A stretch of 64,000 bases of DNA from positions 83,127,574 to 83,191,573 of the forward strand of contig NC_087063.1 in NCBI RefSeq assembly GCF_963678635.1. The letters are read 5' to 3'. Positions 46,000-55,398 of the stretch are shown one piece after another. The stretch is from Symsagittifera roscoffensis (lineage: Eukaryota > Xenacoelomorpha > Acoela > Convolutidae). The notes beneath the pieces were generated by a model. The model was not told the DNA's origin, did not search any database, and worked only from the letters and a program-made list of their open reading frames with translations. The position numbers were made by a program, and so were the translations under genes. Positions within the stretch are counted from its first letter, which is position 1. Each line of letters opens with the position of its first letter.

Positions 46000-47760
46000 C
46001 TATGATTCATTTTTTAGTCTGACCTTATATACAGTTCATCTACCCCAAACAAAATTACAAGTGCTGCCCAACAAAATGGATTGTGGTATATAAACCAGGC
46101 ACAGTATCAATTAACCGAAAATACGTACGTAGGTGTTTAATAACAGTTTTGGGATCAACCGTAAAATCCCCCCTAAGTGACCTACCGTAGAACCCCTTCC
46201 CCAGACATGTGTTAATTCTGAAAAAAATGTATAAAATATGCATTTCATATTTGCCTTTGTATGCTGTAAATTACACAAATTAAAATTTTAATTAAGTTTT
46301 AGTAATACGGTTAGTTTTGACAAATCTAAGCTATACTCAAAGTTAACTTATGAAAACATGCTCCAGTTGATCCAGTTATGCAAAAATTAGGTAACAAAAG
46401 TTATGCAAGTTCATTCGTATGGCGTAATTTTTTGGCTGGCTTATGTACTCTTCGCATTTTCGTTTGGCTTGTACTTCGGTTGGTTATTTCACTCTTCAAT
46501 AAAGTCTGCAACGGAGGTTACAGAATCAGTTTTTCTCGCTTTGATTATAAAAAAATGGGTGGTAGACCAACAAGCCGAATGGCCAACAAACCGAAAATAA
46601 GATTACCATTCCGACAAGCCGAAAATTATACTCTGAGACAAAAACCAAAACAAAATTAGAAAATTTTGTATAATTTCAAAATTTCTTGTTTATAAACTTA
46701 ATGCCTGGAAAAATATAATGTTTGTCTTACACAAAACCTTATTCTTGAACAGTAAAAGCACGACATTTAGATACACCGTTATTTTCTACCCCGTTTAGAT
46801 ACACTTTTTCAACCTCCGAGTTTATTTTTTCAGGCCAAACTTTCAAAATGAATCTAAGTGGTTGAAAAAAATTGCACCAAGTATGGGTCAATCTCAATTA
46901 TATTTCACAACTGCTTGTGCAGCTTAACTCGGCAGTCATTTTTTAAATTCAAATTCTGGAGTCTCATTTCAATCCTTTTTCCGCGTCCAAAAACGAGTAT
47001 GACTTTGCATTGAAATCTGTTTTTTAATTCTTTTTTTAAAATTTTTGAATTAGTTTTAGACATTTAAAAACTTTTTCAAGACAGAACAATGTTAATTTTA
47101 CAACTGACAATTAGAAAATTTGTGAAATAAATTTTTACAAAATGTTTACAATAGAACTAGCACAGTACACTTTTATTTATTTACAGGGGAACCAGAAGTT
47201 CGTGCTATTTTCCTCATCATCTTCTGACTTCGTTTTGATTGGTCAAACTACAGGGCAAGTTGGAGATCTGATAGCGTCGGAGTTGAGAATTTCTGTACAA
47301 GAAACCAAACTCAGAGCTGATCAAATATAGCTATCCCAACCACGATATGTGAACAAGTTTCTGGATGATTGAAATGTCTCCCATTGACATGCACATTAGT
47401 TTTGATTAATCGGAAAAAAAACTCAAAATGAAGGAAATTTTCTTATCCGAGTTTCGGCTTTTTTCTTCTCTCCCCTCCTGCAATTTTTATCGACAATTTT
47501 TCTAAAAATTGTCCGGTTATTATAAAAATGTCATGTGGACTGATAGGGCCGCCTAGCATATTTTTTCTCCATATTTCACGCTGTAAAACCCCTCGTTACA
47601 CCATAAAATTGATACTTATGTGAGGTGGGGGCTCGAATTTTATCATATGCAAGGTTGTTTTTGAGGGAGGGGTTGGCAACCCAAATATTTCGAAAATTTC
47701 TGTGATGTTGCACCAAAAAAAAGTTCGAGTTGACCCCCCAAAAAGGATATATTGAAATGA
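46000..47760. other. noncoding stretch, no supported gene
   Basis: Short frames only. The stretch 47187-47330 (GNQKFVLFSSSSSDFVLIGQ..., ending in TAG) follows a good acceptor (TTTTATTTATTTACAG) and could be a lone terminal exon, but no partner exon was found. Confidence 0.4.
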
Positions 47761-47933
47761 AATTTCTTTGGTTTTCTAGATTTAAAAAAGTTGCCCCCCC
47801 CCCACTCGGCTGTCTAATGGACTGATAACTTTACCCATGTATCGGTCGGCCAACTCTACCCAAGTACTGCTAGATTTGAAAAAAATGCCCCCCCCCCCCC
47901 CCACTCGGCTGTCTAATGGACTGATAACGTTAC

Positions 47934-48122
47934 CCGTGTATCGGTCGGCCAACTCTATTGCCTCATCCAACCCCTTGGCCAGTTGCTTGTCCTTCAACAT
48001 GGTCAGCTGGTACAGGTTCTGCTGGGTCCAATCCAGCTCGCACTGTCGCCCGGTAGGTAGCTGGACGCCATCCATCAGAGCCGTGTTGTAGGCTCGCTTG
48101 TTCAGTCCAAACACATCACGCT
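47934..48122 (-). pseudogene. orphan coding-like exon, unknown protein
   Basis: 189 nt bounded by AAATTACCAG/AGCGTG and ACACGG/GTAACG. It encodes RDVFGLNKRAYNTALMDGVQ, LPTGRQCELDWTQQNLYQL and AKGLDEAIELADRYTG in one frame. It is much richer in GC than its neighbours and reads like real coding sequence, but I do not recognise the family and no other exon is found on either side. It ends 1 kb or less from the lectin gene's stop on the same strand. About 70 bp of its 3' end (ELADRYTG plus the donor) is tandemly repeated at 47795-47865, each copy followed on the minus strand by a G-run. A captured or stranded exon is the best explanation. Confidence 0.45.
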
Positions 48123-48492
48123 CTGGTAATTTCATACCGGTTGTGATACAAAAAATTGGCTTTCATTTGAGATCAAGAATCGTAATTTTCGGCTTAGCCG
48201 AAATGCGGAAAAGTGCCAGAAGTATACCAGTTCGTGCCGAAAACAGAAGATTCCCAAAATTGGGAACTAAAAACGCAAAGGGGATTCTTTCATTGAGTTA
48301 ATTTTTCATTTATCTAAAAGAAACTGGCTCTATTTTTTGCTTTTATCATATCGCTTTGAAATCTAGGCTAGTTTTTCACAGTTTTTTGGGCGCAGTTTTT
48401 TGTCCATTTTTTTGTCTGGCCATATTTTGAACTGTTCCATCATTTTAGCAATTTGTTGCTAGGTACCATATTTAAAAAGATTAAAGATATGT

Positions 48493-48658
48493 AGGATCTT
48501 TATAACTATGTCCCCCCTCGGGTACCTTCTAACGAATACCCCCCCCCCCCTTTATAAAGAAATAAGTCAACGGTTAAGCAAATGAGAATTTTGTACCTAA
48601 AAACGAATCTCCCCCCCCCCCCCTGCAAAATGGGGATATAGTTAAAGAGATCCGATAT
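48493..48658. mobile_element. GGATCTCTTTAACTAT foldback element, copy 1
   Basis: Ends GATCTTTATAACTATGTCCC and, reversed, GATCTCTTTAACTATATCCC. Two long C-runs and GTACCTTCTAACGAATAC / GTACCTAAAAACGAATC lie inside. It matches the inverted copy at 54670-54826 and relates to the hairpin in intron 2 at 36.7 kb. Confidence 0.7.
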
Positions 48659-48745
48659 CTATTACGATATGTAACTAAAATAAAAATTTTCACTGTATTT
48701 ACATTTTAACGATTAATGTAGTGTTTTAATACATTAATGCCAGAT

Positions 48746-48903
48746 CTATTTCAGAATAGTGTGTCTATACTGACGCATGCAGATGACCCATTGGGGGAAC
48801 CCGCAGGTGTAGTCGTCCAGACCCTGGTCTCCATTCCGATTAAGAGTTTCCTTGGAGAACTTCTTCCGAGCCACGCAAGCTTCTTCGCCCCAACTGCCCA
48901 GCA
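48746..48903 (-). CDS. lectin exon 6 (terminal)
   Basis: The acceptor TTGTCCTTCGCTTCAG/TGCTGG was chosen over a nearer upstream AG (48926-48927) because only this one restores the frame. It encodes (V)LGSWGEEACV through VICMRQY and ends RHTILK with TAG at 48746-48748. Confidence 0.88.
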
Positions 48904-50932
48904 CTGAAGCGAAGGACAATTGGGTCTATTTTATCCATTCCTTCTCTAAATTAGCCCTAAGTTGACCCCTAGAACCCGCATTGGCTCATAGCTAAAAGGG
49001 TAACTTTTTTAAAAAAAACTCGGTAAATTCAAATCCCAATGACTTTATATTTGATAATTCGAACCCTTGATAAAACGGAAACCCAAAAATCATTTAAGTT
49101 AATGTTGCAAGTTAAAAATGCCTCAGTTAAGTGTTCATTAATCTTTTCTTTCACAATGCTCATAATGATTTCTCCGCTGTTATGAAGATTGCACCTACCA
49201 ATATTATCCGGTTGACCAGGCCTGAAGAGGTCTTCATCCATTGGGAGTCCAGAGTACATGTTTAAGAATTGGTTGGTAACGTTTCCATACATTCTGACAT
49301 AGCCAGTCCAGAACCCAGCGTTGTGCAAGTATGCTTGATCGCTCTGGATAGCCTTGTGGTAATGGGCGAAGAAATGATCGCGTACCACTTGCTACAAAAA
49401 ATCACAATGCATTATGTCTAAATTATCCAGTAGCATTAACAACAAACTTTTTTCGCTCCAACTTTTTGCTATACTATATAACTTTTAGTTATATAATTTA
49501 GGCTAGAAAAAAATTAAGATACATACTTCTATCTACCATTTTTACCAAAAGAAGAAACGTTTTAATTTACGTTAAAAAATTTCCGGTAATTTGGTTTGGT
49601 TATATTTCTTCAATAAACTGATTTTTCATTAATGCCAGCCATTTTTGGCTAAATTTCCGTTTATGAGGTTCTGTTCCCCCAGAAATCAGTAGCGGATTAA
49701 GTAGAGGGCGGAATGCGTACACACTCGGAATGCGTACACATAGAGGGCGGAATGCGTACACATTTGATTGACCAACCCTAAAATTTTTCTAACGACGTGC
49801 CTAAATAAACGTTATGTTTTGGTGAAAATGTCTTAAAAAACGCTATAAAACAAACTTCAAACACTATTTGGCAAAAAAATTGTCGTCTTTTTGGGAGAGC
49901 TTCGAAATTCAAATTGGTCGGTCTATAAAAATTTTACATAACTATTTTTGACAATGTTCCGTATCATTCATTATTCACTAAATTTAAATGCGCATGCGCG
50001 CAAAAAAAAACTAACAAATTTATTGTACAATTTTCTAAAAAAGTGTCCTCAAACTTTTTGGCCTGTTTTTGTTTTTTTTTCTGCCTGTGGCTCACATTAA
50101 TTTTGGCAACGTATGATGCTACTTTGGAGACGGTTTGGAAAAACCAAAAAGTCCAGCTAAAAAATAAAAAAGACAAAATTTGGAAATCTTAGATCTGGCT
50201 TTTTTGTACAAATGAATTTCTCTGCAATGTTAAAACTTTGTTTAGAAACTTTGTTCAAATATGTTCACACTCAGTTTGACAGAGGACAATAAGTTCGAAC
50301 TTTTATTTGGACTCTCAGACAAAATTAACGACCGTACTTTTTTGTAGTTTTTCAGCGAAAGATCAAAGAATTTATTTGATCAAAGAATGCTGAAATGTGC
50401 AGTATTTAAATTTTCTCCCGATCTACAATAAATCAAGATTTATAGCTTAATTATATGGTAACATCGCAGCAAGAGTTGACAAAGAGATGACAAGAGCGAC
50501 AAAAGTTGTCAAAAGAAGATTTATATGATGACAGCTTAAAATATATATGCAATTGAAAAGTTCATATTCAATTATGTTAAAGAAAATGTCTCACACCTGT
50601 TTTAAGTAAAATGTCACAGACATGAAAAAACGGAGGCACAAAAAATTACCAACAGTCTTTTAAACTGTACAAAAAACTATTGCAAGATTAGTTCAAAGTT
50701 TATTTACATCTTCTCCGGGGGAGTCGAAAGTGAGGACAGTTGAGCCCCCCTCGAAGCCACACGCAGCGACTGCTTTGTCCTGACTAACTGGACCCAGTGG
50801 CAGCAACAGTTTATAGCAGTGGGACAGACCTACATTAATGAAAATAATTAGCATCATAATGATAATTGTTATAAATAATATTAATGATCATATTAATCAT
50901 AATATTCATAAAATAACAATAATAATAATATC

Positions 50933-50963
<31 letters not shown>

Positions 50964-51001
50964 GAATAATCATAATAATAATCATAATGATCATAATAAT
51001 C

Positions 51002-51036
<35 letters not shown>

Positions 51037-51046
51037 CATAATAATC

Positions 51047-51121
<75 letters not shown>

Positions 51122-53959
51122 GTAATAATAACAATAATAATAATAATAATAATAACAGTAATAATAATAATCATAATAAAAATAATCATAATCATGATAA
51201 TAATGATCATAATAATCATAATAAAAATAATCAAGGTAAAAATTATTACAATGAGAAAGGGGGGATTTAGGGGGGGGGGGATTCGACCTCCTGCCGACCC
51301 AAAGGGTCCCCCTTTGCTCTATCTTGAATATCCATTTTTGGCTTACGGACACAAAAATTTTTCTGAAGTGGCCTTTGGCGCCAATATATATTAACTTTTA
51401 GGGGGAGCTATTTTTTGGTAAAAACTTTCCAAAAGTGTCTTAAAACGCTATTTTGGCCTGTTTTTTTTTTTCAAAACTTTGCCTGCCGCGCAGTGCCGCT
51501 CAGAAATTATGGCCAATACAGGGTCTTTTTAGTGCTTTAGCAGAGCTCGGAAAATCATTTTGGTCTATCTAAAAAAAAGGTCGACAAAATTTTTTGAAAA
51601 TCCGGCCCCCCTCGAAAAAAATCCTAGATCCGCCCCTGATACTAGTCATAATAAAAATAATCTCAATAATAGCCATAAGAATCCTAATAGTATTAATCCT
51701 AAGTATCATAATAATCATAATAAAAATCTTAACTTCAATAGTAATCTAAATCATAATAATAATCATGATATATTGTTTCCAGTATAAATCCACATACATC
51801 AAATTAGTTTTGAAAAATAATCCTCTTAAAAAACCGAGTCTGCGAGATTGACGTTAGACAAATTATACGTCTCTGATCTCAAAAAAGCTTTACAAATAGC
51901 TCGGAGTGTGAAAAATCTCGAAAAGACAAGCATGAGTGTTTGGTTGCTGTGCAAGCGGCCCAGACAAATCTGACCTTTTCGAAATTTATTTTGTTTTGGC
52001 GAACCAATAAACTTAGAAGTTTAAAGTTTTTCTAGTTTTTCTGAATCTGAGCGCGGCATAAGAATTTAAAAAGCAAAATGAGGAAAACAGTTTAGTTTAA
52101 GAGGTAAAAAAGTCTTTAAAGCTACTTAATTGGATCAGCAGACTAATTTTTACAATCTCATGCATTCAAACTATCATAAAATCGTCAATAAAAACTACAC
52201 TAATTTTTGTTTCTAAGATTCGACAGTTGTTTTCTGTTTATACCAGAAATCACGATTTTTTGGAATGAGTACACAAAAAAGAGATTCTGAAAAAATATAA
52301 AAAAAGTAGTTAATGGCAAAATGCCGGGAACAACTGCGAATCTGAACGGAAATATTGAAAGTAAACTTATCATTGCGATGCCTACAACCATCTTTGCACT
52401 CAACTCATCAAGCACAATTTGTCTTAAAATCATGATTAACTTACAAAAGCTTTTGACTAATTAAGGTGCTAAACATCTCTACTTTTCACAATTTGGCATT
52501 AACTTAGCACAAAATTTGATATAGTTTTTAATCAAACACATATCAGTAATTCGTTACAGACCTGAAGATATCCTATGTTTGCTTTTGCTAGCGGATAACT
52601 TGTCAAATGAAATTAAAATTGGGTCTTTTATTTCAGTGATCCTTCTCTATCAGCTAGTAAAATACATACCCGAGATCTTCTCGAAACCTTCAGGACATTC
52701 TAAACATAATTTGAACCAATGAACTCAACAAGATTTTTTTTTAAAAATCGAACTTTGCAATTTAACATAAAGTTTGTAGTCACCTTCTTGGCAAGTCGGC
52801 CGCTCGTTGCCTCTGAAAAGTAGAAAAAACTAAGTTTCAGGGCTAATCAGCTGAGAATATTTCACATTATCTTTTTTGATGAACAATTATAATATTTTTT
52901 GCAGTTTTGTAATCAATTAGAATCATTAGTTTTTTCCATTATAGTCACTCTTTATTCCTTAAAAGTGCCTTTTTCTCCTCAAACTTTCAATCAATTGTAC
53001 TATAAATTGTACACCTTCAAAAAATAAAGTGGATCTAGAATTTTACAAGACGCAGAAATCTGACAGCAATAATTGATTTCTGAGCTCCTCTTAAATACTG
53101 AAATTTTTTATTGTTAAAATTTTCTCCGCAGAAAATTATTGAAAAGTTTTTGAGAATCAAAAGTGCGTTTTGAATGAGCTTGGTTATGAATTCGCCTAAA
53201 ACGTCCTAGAATAATAATTTTGTTGTTGTTTGGCCAAATCTGAGTTTCGTAAAAAAACGTACCAAATTAGGGATCTTATGAGAAGGGTGTCTGCTTTTTC
53301 CACCCCCTTCTTCTCTAAAAAGTAACAAGACCTGAAGGGGATGGTGAAACTATTTGTATCACCGCATTGTTCGTTTTAAAAACGTACAAGAAAAATTTGA
53401 AAACAATCTTAAAAACAATCTTTGAAGTTTGAGTGCCGGTAGTTTGTTGAATTCCGAAAATAAAAACTCTTTTTGTTGCCTTTAAACTAAATGAAGCTAA
53501 AATAGAACTTTAGTGCCCAACCATTTGTTTTGCGAGTTTTTTTTTTAATTTTCTAAACTTTTTTTCTAACTTTCGAGAAAAAAACTATTTTTGGCTTGGT
53601 GTGTTTTTAATTCAGACAACTTTCGGAAAAAGAAATAGATATACTAAGGAGAAAGACATAACACCTTCAAAACAGGCAAAATTCCTTAAAAATGGACAGA
53701 AAACGGGCGAAACAAAAACTTTCAACCGTCGAATGATAGTTGGAACATTCAGTTTTCACTCAGACACGATCTGTCTCAAAACCCACTTCAAACTGTCAGT
53801 TCAAAAAACACTTCAATCACTTGGAAATTGATCAAATGATTCTGGGCTTCGCCTAGATCGCAGTTTAGTTATTGCTTCAAATAAAACTACTCACATTGTA
53901 TCCCGGATTGAAATCAAAAAGCAGACTATGGCAAGAAAATTTTTCACGTAAAAGTCCAT
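48746..53959 (-). CDS. secreted C-type lectin, six exons, 198 residues
   Basis: Join (minus strand) 53959-53895, 52812-52784, 52699-52670, 50829-50708, 49391-49199, 48903-48746. All introns are GT-AG and phases fit throughout. The signal peptide is MDFYVKNFLAIVCFLISIRD (residues 1-20). CTLD follows: CPEGFEKISGLSHCYK (33-48, the extra N-terminal disulfide of long-form domains), A61-C65, FWTGYV (109-114, the WIGL position), GQPDN (141-145), EEACV (153-157), LDDYTC (175-180) and WVIC (185-188). Expected disulfides are C33-C46, C65-C188 and C156-C180; C29 is left over and could link subunits. QPD at 142-144 is the galactose-type version of the sugar/calcium motif, but the WND position reads LDD, so calcium binding is uncertain. 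One N-glycosylation site, NVT, is at 119-121. Lectins of this kind bind glycans extracellularly, often in defence or mucus; the ligand is unknown. Length is normal for a single-CTLD protein. Confidence 0.9.
49199..49391 (-). CDS. lectin exon 5
   Basis: Acceptor TTTTTTGTAG/CAAGTG and donor ATTG/GTAGGT. It encodes QVVRDHFFAHYHKA through RPGQPDNI, the long-loop half of the domain with the QPD motif. The longer open frame that reads through the donor is not coding. Confidence 0.9.
49690..50170 (+). repeat. CAGGGGCGGAT-family fragment in lectin intron 4
   Basis: TCAAATTGGTCGGTCTATAA near 49911 and AAGTGTCCTCAAACTTTTTG near 50041 match words in the 51.3-51.65 kb copy. GCGGAATGCGTACACA is also repeated within 49710-49762. 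Confidence 0.45.
50315..50575 (+). repeat. dispersed repeat R2, copy 1
   Basis: TCAAAGAATGCTGAAATGTG and ACAATAAATCAAGATTTATA match, in inverted orientation, 54167-54425 just upstream of the lectin gene. The similarity extends over about 250 bp with many substitutions. The open frame in the other copy is not conserved here. Confidence 0.6.
50708..50829 (-). CDS. lectin exon 4
   Basis: Acceptor TTAATGTAG/GTCTGT and donor GAAGAT/GTAAAT. It encodes LSHCYKLLLPLGPV through DSPGED, including C46 and C65. Confidence 0.88.
50920..51238. repeat. long (AAT)n/(ATC)n microsatellite in lectin intron 3
   Basis: More than 300 bp of AAT units with interspersed ATC units. It makes open frames of poly-Ile or poly-Tyr in several frames that are not genes. 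Confidence 0.97.
51256..51647. mobile_element. CAGGGGCGGAT-type non-autonomous element
   Basis: Starts GGGGGGATTTAGGGGGGGGG and ends, reversed, TCAGGGGCGGATCTAGGATT. The interior has TTGGCGCCAATATATATTA and AAATCATTTTGGTCTATC, shared with copies at 27.1, 35.7, 37.5-38.1 and 49.8 kb. These ends resemble those of hAT-like miniature elements; the superfamily is inference. Confidence 0.55.
52670..52699 (-). CDS. lectin exon 3, 30-nt microexon
   Basis: Acceptor TTATGTTTAG/AATGTC and donor CTCGG/GTATGT. It encodes (E)CPEGFEKIS and leaves one base of a split Gly codon. Confidence 0.85.
52784..52812 (-). CDS. lectin exon 2, 29-nt microexon
   Basis: Acceptor TTCTACTTTTCAG/AGGCAACG and donor AAGAAG/GTGACT. 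Entered with two bases carried over, it gives (I)GNERPTCQE and leaves one base. Confidence 0.8.
53895..53959 (-). CDS. lectin exon 1 (signal peptide)
   Basis: ATG at 53959-53957; 21 codons plus two bases, ending at the strong donor ACAAT/GTGAGT. It encodes the hydrophobic leader. Confidence 0.85.
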
Positions 53960-54166
53960 ATTGCAGTTACAAACTGTAGATGATTTTTTCGCTCTTTCGT
54001 TATTTTATTTGTTACACCGAAGCAAATTGCGAGCAATTCTACTGGTTTAATGACTTACACGCCAGAGTGATTTAATGAAGGCATTTTTGGTGCCTCCGAT
54101 CTTTTTGATGCCAGTGACGTTTTTCTTGAAACAGAGGCGGGACCTCTTTACCTACCAAAAAAGTGC

Positions 54167-54425
54167 TTAGTTGAATATTGACCACTCAATTGCGTATACA
54201 TGCTGAGCTTTTATCATCATATAAATCTTCTTTTTGACAGTTTTTGTCGTTGTTGTCCACTCCTTGTCAACTCTTGTTGAGATATTACCAACATAACTAA
54301 GCTTTAATTCTTGATTTATTGTATATCGAGAGAAAATTTTAATACTGCGCTTTACAGCATTCTTTGATCTGAAGTAAAACACTTCACTGAATGTCTGCAA
54401 TAAGCACCGTAATTAAACTTGTCTG
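54167..54425 (-). repeat. dispersed repeat R2, copy 2
   Basis: Inverted relative of 50315-50575. A 77-residue open frame (MQTFSEVFYFRSKN...) exists only in this copy and is not supported by it. Confidence 0.6.
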
Positions 54426-54669
54426 AGAATGTCAAAAAAAACTGAACCTTTTTGATCCTGTGTCAAACCACCAAGTCTGAACAAATCTTGCTGTTGTATG
54501 TTTTTTACTACATAACTTTTTTTCAGTCTGATTTATCACGTTTAGATGAAATTTGAGACTGCGCTCTTATGCTTTGTTTGAGCAATTGTAAAACAGCGCA
54601 GCTCACTTCTGTGAAAAATTACAAAATTTTCTTCGTTTTTGTATAGTGCGACGTGATTATGGGGGATCC

Positions 54670-54826
54670 GCGGGATCTCTTTAACTATTTCCCACTTTTT
54701 GCAAGGGGGGATTCGTTACTAGATACAAAATTTACATATGCTTGACCAATGAATTATTTCTTTATAAAGGTGGCATTTCGTTATTAGGTACCCTAGAGGG
54801 GAAATATTAAACAGACTCGATCCGCT
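54670..54826. mobile_element. GGATCTCTTTAACTAT foldback element, copy 2
   Basis: Same ends and interior words as 48493-48658, opposite orientation, with shorter G/C runs. Confidence 0.65.
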
Positions 54827-54892
54827 TCGAGGCAGTGGTTTCATGATCAATCTTTCATAACTTTGATAGTCTCAAACAAACATTTTGCAACT

Positions 54893-55108
54893 TGTCGAGA
54901 AGGTAAAACGATCGTCGAGCAATTGTTAATTCCGAGATAAATATACAGTAACTTAATCTTGCAAAGTTAGCGTCAAGAGTGGTTAGAAACAATATCCAAG
55001 GGTGACAGACAGATCCAAGGACAAACACCTGCTAATCAATTAGTCTAGCACCAAGAGTGAACAATTGATTGACAGCTTTGGAAATGAACTAAATTACTCA
55101 ATACGACA
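54893..55108 (-). repeat. 3' LTR of the minus-strand gypsy element
   Basis: 216 bp, pair of 60926-61141 with one substitution, preceded by the target duplication AACT. Confidence 0.96.
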
Positions 55109-55118
55109 CTTCTCCTTC
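55109..55118 (-). other. polypurine tract
   Basis: On the minus strand GAAGGAGAAG abuts the 3' LTR, the expected plus-strand primer. Confidence 0.75.
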
Positions 55119-55398
55119 GATAATGAAAACTTTAGTTAAGTAGAAATAATTTCGCAGGTTTACTTTAATGACTGAAATAGATGGTTAGAAAAATAGGTGG
55201 TTGATTGATTGCAGATAGTTGAAAAGAATTACTAGCTTCATGTTACAGTATACAACTCAGGCTTTAAAATGACGACTTTTTGTTAATAACTAAAGGATCA
55301 CTGATAGTGATAACGATTGAGTTTTAAGCCAGTAGTGACTCACCCTCTCCCTGGGTTAGAACAGTTTAACAAAGTTTGAAGTTTCTAGGATTCGACGA

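Noticed and set aside
46378-46659. Overlapping plus-strand frames with hydrophobic stretches
   Set aside because: No family, no splice context, AT-rich composition like the surroundings.
48904-48925. Alternative acceptor at 48926-48927 for lectin exon 6
   Set aside because: It brings the exon in with a frame that hits a stop and loses the CTLD; the acceptor at 48904-48905 keeps the frame and has a better pyrimidine tract.
49029-49390. Lectin exon 5 read through to a 119-residue stand-alone protein
   Set aside because: The part past the GTAGGT donor loses all CTLD similarity, while splicing to 48903 restores EEACV and the closing cysteines.
50893-51394. Overlapping open frames of 113-148 residues of poly-Ile or poly-Tyr
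   Set aside because: Products of the AAT/ATC microsatellite, which lacks stop codons in several frames on both strands.
52200-52433. 77-residue minus-strand frame with a hydrophobic start (MVVGIAMISLLSIF) as possible lectin leader
   Set aside because: It lies downstream of the microexons in gene order and has no donor in the right phase; the leader at 53959 fits perfectly.
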